This document shows positions 1 to 7,837 of a DNA stretch of 58,875 nt, piece after piece. Below the pieces are notes generated by a model. It saw only the letters and a program-made list of their open reading frames with translations, searched no databases and was not told the origin of the DNA. Every line of letters begins with the position of its first letter. Within the stretch, counting starts at the first letter, position 1. The DNA comes from SZUA-229 sp041589455 (GTDB taxonomy: Bacteria > Pseudomonadota > Gammaproteobacteria > SZUA-229). The stretch covers positions 1-58,875 of the forward strand of contig JBFHVQ010000008.1 of assembly GCA_041589455.1 (NCBI GenBank), written 5' to 3'. A program made the position numbers and the translations under genes.

Positions 1-37
1 AAAAAACCCCAACCTTATTAGGTCAGGGTTATTTTTT
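1..37 (-). terminator. terminator of the peroxiredoxin gene
   Basis: Inverted repeat with arms at 5-14 and 21-30 (outer AACCC/GGGTT and inner ACC/GGT pairs, two mismatches, 6-nt loop). It is followed on the minus strand by a T-run made by the A-run at 1-6. It lies about 63 bp after the stop codon of the peroxiredoxin gene. A T-run is also present on the plus side, so it may work in both directions. Confidence 0.6.
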
Positions 38-99
38 ACGCTTTTCAGTTTATTAAAAAATTAATTCACTGAAAAGTCGCTAACTGAATATCGCAATGC

Positions 100-705
100 T
101 TATAGCTTGTCTGCTTCAGAAGCCAGGTAATCTGCAACACCGTCTGGAGATGCTGTCATACCTTTATCGCCCTGATTCCAGCCAGCTGGACAGACTTCTC
201 CATGCTCTTCTGTGAACTGAAGTGCATCAATCATGCGTAACATTTCATCAATGTTACGACCCAGTGGCAGGTCATTAACAACCTGGTGTCTAACCATGCC
301 TTCCTTATCGATCAGGAAAGAACCACGGAATGCAACCGCACCGTCTGGTGTTTCTACATCATATGCCTTACAGATTGCATGCGTCATATCGGCAACCAGT
401 GTGTACTTAACCGGACCAATACCACCTTTATTAACAGGTGTATTTCTCCAGGCATTATGCGTGAAGTGAGAATCGATTGAAACACCGATAACTTCTACAC
501 CACGCTTGGTGAATTCTTCCAGGCGATGATCGAATGCAATCAGTTCTGAAGGACATACAAAGGTAAAATCCAGTGGGTAAAAGAAAACTACCGCATATTT
601 GCCGCTTGTTGCTTTCTTAAAGTTAAAATCTTCAACAATTTCACCACTGCCAAGCACTGCAGCAGCATCAAAATCTGGCGCTTCACGACCGACGAGTACA
701 CCCAT
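100..705 (-). CDS. 2-Cys peroxiredoxin (AhpC/Prx1 type)
   Basis: Cytosolic thiol peroxidase that reduces hydrogen peroxide and organic peroxides. The 201-residue protein has the peroxidatic motif FYPLDFTFVCP around residues 42-52, with the catalytic Cys at about 51 and the preceding Thr in place. The resolving Cys lies in the late motif EVCPAGW near residue 171. The length and C-terminal tail after the VCP motif fit the typical 2-Cys AhpC/Prx1 family. The start is supported by AAGGAG about six bases upstream. The gene is monocistronic: a terminator follows it and the divergent DNA glycosylase gene lies 193 bp upstream. No AhpF-type reductase is adjacent, so thioredoxin is the likely reductant (inference). 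Confidence 0.95.
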   Translation of the reverse strand: MGVLVGREAPDFDAAAVLGSGEIVEDFNFKKATSGKYAVVFFYPLDFTFVCPSELIAFDHRLEEFTKRGVEVIGVSIDSHFTHNAWRNTPVNKGGIGPVKYTLVADMTHAICKAYDVETPDGAVAFRGSFLIDKEGMVRHQVVNDLPLGRNIDEMLRMIDALQFTEEHGEVCPAGWNQGDKGMTASPDGVADYLASEADKL

Positions 706-898
706 TATAGGCTCCTTACTTTTATTAGTTAGATAACCAGCACCCCGAATTGGCTGCCAGCCTTAAAAATTGTGTCCAAAACAGACCCATTAAGATAAAG
801 TGAATCTCAGGGATTGCAAGCCTGTTTGCTAAAATCAGCATTAATTATACCTATCACCTCGATAGAAACAATCAATCAATAATTGATGACGTTCTACT

Positions 899-1552
899 AT
901 GATGCTCAACTGCTCATTTTTTAATCGTGCCGCCTGTACGGTAGCTAAGCAATTACTTGGCAAGGTTATTCGCCATTACTATCAGGGCCACTGGTTAGCT
1001 GCCCAGATCATTGAAACCGAGTCCTATTATATAGACGATAAAGCGAGTCATGCATCACTTGGTTTTACGGAAAAACGCAAAGCCCTGTTTATGCCCGCGG
1101 GATCCATCTACATGTATTACGCAAGAGGCATGGACTCTTTTAATATCAGCACTCGCGGCAAGGGTAATGCCGTGCTGATAAAATCAGCACGCTACTTCCA
1201 TGACAATCTGTGCGACTTAAATGATTTACAGATTATGCATCAACTTAATCCACTGCCATCTGGTCAACTACGACCTCTGTCACGTCTTTGTTCTGGCCAG
1301 GCAATACTCTGTCGCTCACTCCACTTAAAAGTAAACGACTGGGATCAAAAGCAGTTTGATGGGAACAGGCTCTATATAGACGATATAAACTACCGACCCA
1401 GTGAGATTATTCAGACAACCAGGCTGGGCATCCCAGTAGGTCGTAACGAGGAATTGCCGCAACGATTTATTGATCAAAAATTCGCAAAACAATGCACACA
1501 AAATCCACTCACTGCGCGTAAACTCAATAGCTATACGATTTTAACCTCGTAA
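899..1552 (+). CDS. 3-methyladenine DNA glycosylase, AAG/MPG family
   Basis: Base-excision repair enzyme that removes alkylated purines such as 3-methyladenine and hypoxanthine from DNA. The 217-residue protein shows the family motif IIETESYY at residues 37-44; by alignment with human AAG (E125, Y127, H136), Glu41 is the water-activating residue, Tyr43 the intercalating residue and His51 the pocket residue. The block GSIYMYYARGMDSFNIS (68-84) matches the second conserved family region. Start could be either of two consecutive ATGs (899 or 902). The 3' end overlaps the convergent response regulator gene by 12 bp. The family is scattered in bacteria and unrelated to Tag/AlkA. Confidence 0.9.
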   Translation: MMLNCSFFNRAACTVAKQLLGKVIRHYYQGHWLAAQIIETESYYIDDKASHASLGFTEKRKALFMPAGSIYMYYARGMDSFNISTRGKGNAVLIKSARYFHDNLCDLNDLQIMHQLNPLPSGQLRPLSRLCSGQAILCRSLHLKVNDWDQKQFDGNRLYIDDINYRPSEIIQTTRLGIPVGRNEELPQRFIDQKFAKQCTQNPLTARKLNSYTILTS

Positions 1553-2224
1553 TTGATCACTAAGCCCGAGTAGAACCGCTTGATAAGCTGCTTCAGCTCG
1601 ACTTGAGATCTCTAGCTTACTGTAAATATTTTTTATATGGCTAGACACTGTGTGCTGGGACAGGTTCAAAACTTCAGCTAATTGTCTGGTTGTCAAACCC
1701 TTGCCAAGATAGCCTAACACCTGAATTTCCCGATCACTCAACATCTCAAGAGTTTGTTTTCGACTCTCATCATCACTCACTAAATTCGGCGAATGCTGAG
1801 CTGAAAAATAACTGCACATTTTTGACATCATTTGTGGAGACATGGCAACTTGATCATTGATTAGACCCAGTAGTGAGTTCTTGATTTGATCTCTAGGTTG
1901 ATTTTTTAGCAGATAACCCTCAGCTCCAGCGCGTAATGCAGAATACAGGCTCTCTTCTTCATTATGGGCAGTCATCACAATAGAGATACAATCAGGGAAT
2001 TCACAAAGAACTTTTAACAGCTGTTCGCCATTGCCATCAGGTAGGCTTAAATCAACCAGTGCAATTTGCGGCCTGAAACTTTCCAGCATATTCAATGCCT
2101 GATGCAGGCTAGATGCACATTTCAGTTCAATACCTGGAAAACACTCTTCAAGAATGAGTTTTACAAAAGACTGGGCAATACTGTTGTCCTCCAGTATCAG
2201 CCCCGTTGAGACATTGCCACTCAT
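1541..2224 (-). CDS. orphan LuxR/NarL-type response regulator
   Basis: Two-domain transcription regulator of 227 residues. The receiver domain (about 7-125) has the acidic pair Glu12-Asp13, phosphoacceptor Asp58 in ALVDLSLPDG, Thr85 in VMTAHN and Lys107 in YLLK, so it should be phosphorylatable. The C-terminal LuxR/NarL helix-turn-helix spans about 161-208 (LSDREIQVLGYLGKGLTTRQL, then SQHTVSSHIKNIYSKL). No histidine kinase gene is adjacent, so its partner is unknown. A 31-bp inverted repeat lies 66 bp upstream of its start and could be an autoregulatory site (inference). Confidence 0.93.
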   Translation of the reverse strand: MSGNVSTGLILEDNSIAQSFVKLILEECFPGIELKCASSLHQALNMLESFRPQIALVDLSLPDGNGEQLLKVLCEFPDCISIVMTAHNEEESLYSALRAGAEGYLLKNQPRDQIKNSLLGLINDQVAMSPQMMSKMCSYFSAQHSPNLVSDDESRKQTLEMLSDREIQVLGYLGKGLTTRQLAEVLNLSQHTVSSHIKNIYSKLEISSRAEAAYQAVLLGLSDQLRG

Positions 2225-2289
2225 AAGAAACTACAAAATTCCGCTTGGTTTTATTCTGGAAAATCATAGCACTTACCAACAGACTAATT

Positions 2290-2320
2290 AATGCCATTCA
2301 TCATATATATGAATAGCATT
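2290..2320. repeat. imperfect palindrome upstream of the response regulator gene
   Basis: Arms AATGC-C-ATTCAT (2290-2301) and ATGAAT-A-GCATT (2309-2320) flank a 7-base loop; 11 of 12 positions pair. It sits in the 127-bp gap between mogA and the LuxR-type regulator, both on the minus strand. Dyad symmetry of this size fits a regulator binding site or a small attenuator, but no T-run follows. Confidence 0.5.
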
Positions 2321-2351
2321 GCTTGATATGGATTCAAACGTTACGACACAC

Positions 2352-2885
2352 TCACTTACTTTTAGGTCGAAATGCTTTAATCACTGACTCATCAACCTCA
2401 AGATAAGGACCTTCAATTAAGTCCACACAATATGGAATAGCGGGAAATACCGCATCCAGACATTCACGGATAGACTTAGGCTTACCCGGTAAATTCACAA
2501 TCAGGCATTTACCGCGAATCCCGGCGGTCTGTCGAGATAATATAGCGGTAGGTACATACTGCAAACTCACCTGCCGCATCAGTTCGCCAAACCCCGGCAT
2601 CATTTTTTCACATACCGCCTGTGTTGCCTCTGGTACTAGATCACGTGGCGCCGGACCAGTTCCCCCTGTAGTGACTGTAAGACAACAGCCTTCCTTGTCT
2701 GCCATTTCAATAAGTGTCGCCTCAACCACAGCTTGATCATCAGGAATAACCTTATACACGGGTTCCCATTCGGAGGTGAGATACTCATTAAGCGTATCAA
2801 TAATCGCCTGACCTGAAAGGTCTTCATAAACACCAGCGCTGGCTCGATCAGATGCAGTGAGCACCCCTATTTTAATCTTAGACAT
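2352..2885 (-). CDS. mogA: molybdopterin adenylyltransferase MogA
   Basis: Adenylates molybdopterin before molybdenum insertion during molybdenum cofactor synthesis. The protein (177 residues from this start) contains the MoCF-family motif TTGGTGPAPRDLVPEAT and the later AGIRGKCLIVNLPGKPKSIRECL block typical of MogA/MoaB. The ATG at 2885 is preferred over an ATG at 2897 because the Shine-Dalgarno-like GGGAA lies between the two. No other moa/moe genes are near. MoaB is a close paralogue and cannot be fully excluded; the extended C-terminus fits MogA better. Confidence 0.85.
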   Translation of the reverse strand: MSKIKIGVLTASDRASAGVYEDLSGQAIIDTLNEYLTSEWEPVYKVIPDDQAVVEATLIEMADKEGCCLTVTTGGTGPAPRDLVPEATQAVCEKMMPGFGELMRQVSLQYVPTAILSRQTAGIRGKCLIVNLPGKPKSIRECLDAVFPAIPYCVDLIEGPYLEVDESVIKAFRPKSK

Positions 2886-2983
2886 TGTAATTCCCATGAT
2901 TCATCTATTGCCTGTTCATTATAACAAGCCTGTGATTGATCTTTTTTAATAAATTTTTTGAATTTAGCACTAAACTTATCAGT

Positions 2984-3259
2984 ATGAGCAAACCAACTGA
3001 CATAGAACTAAAAACCGCAATACAAAAAGCCATTGAGATGAAGGAGCACGATCAGGACCCTGACTTCATTGCCAAGAGCCTGCTTAATCTACAATTTCGA
3101 ATGCGCTTTTATGAGGAACTGGCACAGATTGCTGACCGATATATGAATCTGGGCCAGGCAGAAAATGAACGGATGTTGTTACTCAGAACCATCGAGAAAG
3201 TAAAAGAAATCGAGCTACGCACGGCCAAGCTCGACATTGAAGACTTCGGCCTCGAGTAA
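2984..3259 (+). CDS. small conserved alpha-helical protein
   Basis: A 91-residue protein with no recognised function. It is highly charged and predicted largely helical, with a conserved-looking core LLNLQFRMRFYEELAQIADRY and no Cys cluster, signal peptide or membrane segment. The ATG at 2984 is preferred over an upstream in-frame TTG at 2936 because the extra 16 residues are AT-rich and low-complexity; there is no strong ribosome binding site. It converges on the gamma-glutamyltransferase gene with 8 bp between stops. Small proteins of this look are frequent in gammaproteobacteria; I cannot name the family. Confidence 0.65.
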   Translation: MSKPTDIELKTAIQKAIEMKEHDQDPDFIAKSLLNLQFRMRFYEELAQIADRYMNLGQAENERMLLLRTIEKVKEIELRTAKLDIEDFGLE

Positions 3260-3267
3260 ACGCACCA

Positions 3268-4947
3268 CTATTCCTCAAGAACAATAGCCTGACCAATACC
3301 TCGTTGGTCAGAGGCTGCTGTCATCTTTTGCTTCTGCTTATCCCAAATTACCAGCTGCATATTGCCCCAACTCTGTTCCGACTGTTTTAAGTGGTGACCT
3401 CTTGCCTGCATTTCTTTTAATTCCATCGAGTTCAAAACATCAGGCTCCAGAAATATCTGGTCAGGTAAATACTGATGATGGAACCGAGGGCCATTCACAA
3501 TATCGTTTGCATTTTCTCCCAGATAAAATCGGAGACTACCGAGCAGCACCATGGTTATTATACGACTGCCACCCGGGGTACCAATCACAGCAAGGCGATC
3601 ATCCATTTCCAGAAAGGTGGGGGACATACTGGATAGCATGCGCTTACCCGGTTCAATCGCATTCGCCTCTGCGCCCACTAGACCATAAGCATTTGGCACA
3701 CCCGGCTTTGAAGAAAAGTCATCCATCTCGTCATTCAGTAAGACTCCTGTACCTGGTACAACAAAGCCTGAACCAAACGGATAGTTGATCGATAGGGTTG
3801 CTGAAACACGATTCCCCTCATGATCGATCACCGAGAAATGGGTGGTATCGCGACTCGGTTTATCATGCGCAACGCCGGGTAGCAAATCACTCGGCAAAGC
3901 TTTCGTCGGATGAATACTCGCCGCAAGTCCGGAGGCATATAGCTCACTAGTCAGACGCTCAACAGGCACTGAAACAAAATCAGTATCTCCCAGAAACTGC
4001 GCACGATCTCGATAAGCGCGACGCATGGCTTCCACAATATAATGAACAGACTGTGCATCATCTAATGTGTTAATTTCAAAATGTGATAACTGATTCAGAA
4101 TTTCTAACAGCGCCACACCCCCCGATGAAGGCGGCGCCACGGATGTTACTTTCATATTATGGTAGTGCCCACTCAGTGGTTCACGCTCAATGACCTTATA
4201 CTGATGCAGATCTTTTGCCTGCCAGATACCACCTGCCTGACGCACTCCACGAATCAGCTTCTGCCCAATAGTCCCATGATAAAAACCGGCAGCCCCTTTT
4301 TCAGCGATCGCTGCCAGGGTTTCAGCCAGCGCATGCTGCACGATCACATCTCCATTTTCTGGTACTTCATTATTGCGCAGGAATATTTCAGCTGCAGACT
4401 TTGATGACTGCAACGCCTTTAAACGAAAACTCGCCATCCTGCGGTAATGCTCATCAACTTTAAAGCCATTACGCGCATAACTAATAGCCGGTTGCAAACT
4501 CTGTTTCAAGCTCAGCCGGCCGTAGTTCTCAGCCAGATGTTGCAATGCTGCGGGTACACCGGGAATACCTGCCGCTAGCGCACCATCCATTGACAGGCCG
4601 GGAATCACTTCGCCTTGCGAATCAAGATACATATCACGATGGGCTTTTAATGGTGCTTTCTCACGGCCATCCAGCATCACCTGTGCACCATCACTGCTAC
4701 GATGCAGTAGCCAGAAGCCGCCACCACCAATACCCGAACTGTAAGGCTCAACCACCGCCAGTGCTGCGCTAATAGCCACTGCCACATCAAAGGCATTACC
4801 ACCTTGTACAAGTATTTTTTCACCTGCCTGAGTTGCCATTGGGTGCGCAGTTGCTATACCGGCCTGATGACGCTTAGCTGCCTGAGCAACCTGACATGTA
4901 CTAGTAATAAACAGAATTAGGATGAAATGCCTGAGAAGTGTTTTCAT
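3268..4947 (-). CDS. ggt: gamma-glutamyltransferase, periplasmic
   Basis: Hydrolyses or transfers the gamma-glutamyl group of glutathione in the periplasm. The 559-residue precursor has a Sec signal peptide with probable cleavage after AQA at residue 23. The self-processing site is DTTHFSVID; Thr368, the first Thr of the TTH motif, becomes the N-terminal nucleophile of the small subunit. PFGSGFVVPGTGVLLNDEMDDF and the late SSMSPT and GTPGGSRI blocks are the family's substrate-binding segments. The start is supported by AGGAAG five bases upstream. It is separated from the ferredoxin gene by a strong hairpin. A glutathione synthetase gene (gshB) is encoded 45 kb away in this window. Confidence 0.95.
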   Translation of the reverse strand: MKTLLRHFILILFITSTCQVAQAAKRHQAGIATAHPMATQAGEKILVQGGNAFDVAVAISAALAVVEPYSSGIGGGGFWLLHRSSDGAQVMLDGREKAPLKAHRDMYLDSQGEVIPGLSMDGALAAGIPGVPAALQHLAENYGRLSLKQSLQPAISYARNGFKVDEHYRRMASFRLKALQSSKSAAEIFLRNNEVPENGDVIVQHALAETLAAIAEKGAAGFYHGTIGQKLIRGVRQAGGIWQAKDLHQYKVIEREPLSGHYHNMKVTSVAPPSSGGVALLEILNQLSHFEINTLDDAQSVHYIVEAMRRAYRDRAQFLGDTDFVSVPVERLTSELYASGLAASIHPTKALPSDLLPGVAHDKPSRDTTHFSVIDHEGNRVSATLSINYPFGSGFVVPGTGVLLNDEMDDFSSKPGVPNAYGLVGAEANAIEPGKRMLSSMSPTFLEMDDRLAVIGTPGGSRIITMVLLGSLRFYLGENANDIVNGPRFHHQYLPDQIFLEPDVLNSMELKEMQARGHHLKQSEQSWGNMQLVIWDKQKQKMTAASDQRGIGQAIVLEE

Positions 4948-4998
4948 GGTTCTTCCTGACTAAACGGGCTAATGAGTTTTGAGGGTTGTAGAATTAAC

Positions 4999-5020
4999 AA
5001 AGGCTCCTGCAGGAGCCTTT
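4999..5020. terminator. hairpin terminator between ferredoxin and ggt
   Basis: Perfect 22-bp palindrome AAAGGCTCCTG/CAGGAGCCTTT, 11 bases after the ferredoxin stop codon on the minus strand. The tract after it on the minus strand is only moderately T-rich; the plus-strand side has five Ts. Confidence 0.75.
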
Positions 5021-5030
5021 TTAGAAGAAA

Positions 5031-5279
5031 TTATTCGCCGGTTAGCTGCTTGTATTTTTCCATCAGCTGTTCTTCTGTTTCTTCATGATCCGGATCTTTC
5101 GGAATGCAATCAACGGGACACACTTCAACACATTGAGGCGTATCATAATGTCCTACACATTCGGTACACTTATTAGGATCAATTTCATAAATTTCATCAC
5201 CAGGTGTAATTGCCTCATTAGGACACTCCGGTTCACACACATCGCAGTTAATGCACTCGTCAGTTATGATTAATGCCAT
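5031..5279 (-). CDS. 2[4Fe-4S] ferredoxin, Allochromatium (Alvin) type
   Basis: Small electron carrier of 82 residues. The first cluster motif is CINCDVCEPECP (CxxCxxCxxxCP). The second, CTECVGHYDTPQCVEVCPVDC, has an eight-residue insertion between its second and third Cys, and a C-terminal helical extension (EETEEQLMEKYKQLTGE) follows. Both features define the Alvin/YfhL-type ferredoxins with very low-potential clusters. It is the last gene of the minus-strand run M16-M16-rsmD-coaD-ferredoxin, 118 bp after coaD, a frequent gammaproteobacterial arrangement. Confidence 0.95.
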   Translation of the reverse strand: MALIITDECINCDVCEPECPNEAITPGDEIYEIDPNKCTECVGHYDTPQCVEVCPVDCIPKDPDHEETEEQLMEKYKQLTGE

Positions 5280-5397
5280 CTATCGCTCCTGGCCAGGCTT
5301 GGCCCTACATATTGCGGGGGTCTAAAACCATCCCGGTAAAATCAGCCGCTAATTATAACCTAAATTACAGGACTACGTCCCTACTCGCTATAAGCCT

Positions 5398-5880
5398 TTA
5401 TTTGGCGCACTTTTGACTTAACGCATTGACCACCGATTGATGCACAAACTGACTTACATCGCCGTGATGCGAGGCAATTTCCCTTACCAATGTTGAGGAA
5501 ATAAAGCTGCTTTTTTCTGACGGGGTCAGAAACAGGGTCTCAATATCCGTTGCCAGGTGACGATTCATACTCGCCAGCTGCATTTCATATTCAAAGTCTG
5601 ATACCACTCGCAAACCACGCAGTATCACGTTTGCCTGCTTCTCGCGCACAAAATCTACCAACAGCTCCGAGAAGCCACAGACTTCTACGTTATCAAACTC
5701 AGCTAGAACCAGTTGTGCCATCTCAATGCGTTGTTGCAGCTCAAACAAAGGTGCCTTAGAAGGACTGGCAGCAATTGCCACCACCACACGATCAAATAAT
5801 TTAGAGGCCCTCGAGACCAGGTCGCTGTGACCATTGGTAATGGGATCAAAGGTTCCGGGATACACCGCAACTACCGACAT
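5398..5880 (-). CDS. coaD: phosphopantetheine adenylyltransferase
   Basis: Transfers AMP from ATP to 4'-phosphopantetheine, the penultimate step of coenzyme A synthesis. The 160-residue protein has the nucleotidyltransferase motif YPGTFDPITNGHSDL (7-21, TxGH), the RGLRVVSDFEYE block (about 89-100) and the C-terminal SSTLVREIA motif, all diagnostic for CoaD. It starts 12 bp downstream of rsmD, suggesting one transcript; rsmD-coaD is a widely conserved pair. Confidence 0.96.
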   Translation of the reverse strand: MSVVAVYPGTFDPITNGHSDLVSRASKLFDRVVVAIAASPSKAPLFELQQRIEMAQLVLAEFDNVEVCGFSELLVDFVREKQANVILRGLRVVSDFEYEMQLASMNRHLATDIETLFLTPSEKSSFISSTLVREIASHHGDVSQFVHQSVVNALSQKCAK

Positions 5881-5892
5881 GGACTTTCCTTT

Positions 5893-6477
5893 CTAGCTTT
5901 CAGATTCATAATTACGTCTTATCAGATAGTAGCCAACCTGACCGGCTTTTTTGCTTTTAACCAGATGCCAGTTTGGCGGCAGCTCAGGCAAGCCTCTCTG
6001 GCTATCAGCTTCCAGATAAATACAGGCATGCTCACTCAGACAACCCTGCTGCTCCAGTAACATACAGGCTTGTTGCAACAGGTCACTATCGAAGGGTGGG
6101 TCAATAAAAACAATATCGTAAATCTCAGCAGGTTGTTGCTGAATCCACTGTAATGCATCCTGCCGCAATAACTCAATATTATCTGCTGCCAGTGTCTGTA
6201 TATTATCTGCCAGCAATTTTGCCGCCTGTGCCTGCACTTCCAGCATCACCACCGTGGCACAACCACGAGACGCTGCCTCAAAACCCAAGGCACCACTGCC
6301 CGCAAACAGATCCACACAACGCGCGCCGGGAATATCATTCTGCAGCCAGTTAAAGAGGGTTTCTCGCACGCGATCAGTCGTGGGTCGTAAACCCGGCAGA
6401 TCAGCCACCGGCAACTGACGGCTACGCCACTGACCACCAATAATCCGTAGACGCCCCATGCCTATCTTAGCTTTCAC
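5893..6477 (-). CDS. rsmD: 16S rRNA (guanine966-N2)-methyltransferase
   Basis: SAM-dependent methylation of G966 in 16S rRNA during 30S assembly. The 194-residue protein has the RsmD signature RIIGGQWRSRQLP, the SAM site VDLFAGSGALGFEA and the catalytic-type motif IDPPF. The longest frame starts at a GTG (6477); an ATG at 6459 is an alternative start and neither has a strong ribosome binding site. It lies 25 bp after the second M16 gene and 12 bp before coaD. Confidence 0.95.
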   Translation of the reverse strand: MKAKIGMGRLRIIGGQWRSRQLPVADLPGLRPTTDRVRETLFNWLQNDIPGARCVDLFAGSGALGFEAASRGCATVVMLEVQAQAAKLLADNIQTLAADNIELLRQDALQWIQQQPAEIYDIVFIDPPFDSDLLQQACMLLEQQGCLSEHACIYLEADSQRGLPELPPNWHLVKSKKAGQVGYYLIRRNYESES

Positions 6478-6502
6478 TCAACAAAACTCGCTAACAAATA
6501 CA

Positions 6503-7837
6503 TTAATTTGTACTGGCTTCAGTTTTTTTACCAACGATCACCGTCAACATTTTATCTGCATTAATACGACGTTTTATTGCATCGTCTATCTGCTGCTTGG
6601 TCTGAAGCTTAAACTGATCGACAAACACATCCAGATAATTCAATGGCAGATCATAAAAACCGATTACCGATAAATATTCTGTAATTTTCTTGTTACTATC
6701 AATACGCAATGGGAATCCACCAGTAATGTTTTTCACACTATCCTGTAGTTCGTCTTCAGCTACGCCATGATTAATTAATTTGCTCAATTCTGCACGAATA
6801 ATCTGTAACGCCTGTTCTACCTGATCATTCCGTGTTTTCACACCAATCTGAAAAGGCCCGGCTTCACGCATTGGCGAGAAATAACTATAGGTACTGTAAG
6901 CCAGGCCACGTTTTTCACGTACCTCATCCATTAGCCGAGAACCGAAACCACTTCCACCAAACGCATGGTTCGCCAGATAAAGTGAGAAGTAGTCAGCATC
7001 ACCTCTCGCCATGCCAATTTGCCCCATCATCACGGTGCTTTGTGCTGAAGGGAAATCCACATGAATTGTTTTCGCTGCCGATAATGGCTTAACCGTAGGC
7101 AGTGCCTCAGCACGCTCACCCGCAGGCAATTCACGCATCAGCATTTCTGCCATATCTTCTGCCTGTTGACGATCTAACTGCCCAACGATGGCAACCACAG
7201 CATTTTTTGCAACATAATATTTTTTATAAAAATTCTTTAAGTCACTTAAATGAAGCTTCTGCAAGCTTTTCTCGGTTCCTTCACTTGGATTTGCATAGGG
7301 GTGATCACCGTATAACTCTTTATAAAAAAGTTCAGAAGCGATACTACCTGGTGATTGCTTCGCCGCTTTCACTGACTGCTTTAATCGTTCAAGCTCTCTC
7401 TTATACGCAGCTCGGGGAAAATCCGGATGGATCAAAATATTTTTAAGATTAAGCAATGCAGGCTTCAGGTATTGCTCATCACGCAAACTCCTGAGACTTA
7501 ACCAGGCCATATCCTTAAGCGAACCATTACCAAACACTGCACCTACGGCTTCAAACTTTTCAGCCAACACCTGCGAACTGTCAGTTGCAGCGCCTTCTGC
7601 TAATAAGCCATTGGCCATTAGCGCAGTACCGGGAATTTCATCACGTGCACTACCAGCATCAAAAACGATACGCACATCCAGCATGGGAATATCTTCTGAC
7701 GCAACAAAATAAACCCGTGCACCATTACTGGTTTGCCAATGCTCAATTTGCGGAGATGCAGAGACTGATAGCGCTAGCAACATGCCACTTAACAATAGTT
7801 TAAGTCTCATCAATATTTTTAATTTAAGTTTAACCAT
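6503..7837 (-). CDS. M16-family peptidase-like protein, zinc site absent
   Basis: A 444-residue M16 (pitrilysin/insulinase) homologue with an N-terminal signal sequence (MRLKLLLSGMLLALSVSAS). Where catalytic members have HxxEH, this protein reads GTALMANGLLAEGA, so it lacks the zinc ligands. It does retain the C-terminal R/Y-type domain (GFGSRLMDEVREKRGLAYSTYS). Paired M16 genes in which one partner keeps the zinc site and the other the substrate-binding residues form heterodimers in known M16B proteins. The ATG at 7837 is chosen because GGGAGG lies six bases upstream; an upstream start at 7864 would bury it. It overlaps the catalytic partner gene by 8 bp, implying coupled translation. Confidence 0.9.
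   Translation of the reverse strand: MVKLKLKILMRLKLLLSGMLLALSVSASPQIEHWQTSNGARVYFVASEDIPMLDVRIVFDAGSARDEIPGTALMANGLLAEGAATDSSQVLAEKFEAVGAVFGNGSLKDMAWLSLRSLRDEQYLKPALLNLKNILIHPDFPRAAYKRELERLKQSVKAAKQSPGSIASELFYKELYGDHPYANPSEGTEKSLQKLHLSDLKNFYKKYYVAKNAVVAIVGQLDRQQAEDMAEMLMRELPAGERAEALPTVKPLSAAKTIHVDFPSAQSTVMMGQIGMARGDADYFSLYLANHAFGGSGFGSRLMDEVREKRGLAYSTYSYFSPMREAGPFQIGVKTRNDQVEQALQIIRAELSKLINHGVAEDELQDSVKNITGGFPLRIDSNKKITEYLSVIGFYDLPLNYLDVFVDQFKLQTKQQIDDAIKRRINADKMLTVIVGKKTEASTN

Noticed and set aside
5516..5532. TTCTGACGGGGTCAGAA palindrome similar to the REP arm GGGGTCAGA
   Set aside because: It lies inside conserved coaD codons (TPSEKS region) and lacks the REP size and nested stem; the match is accidental.
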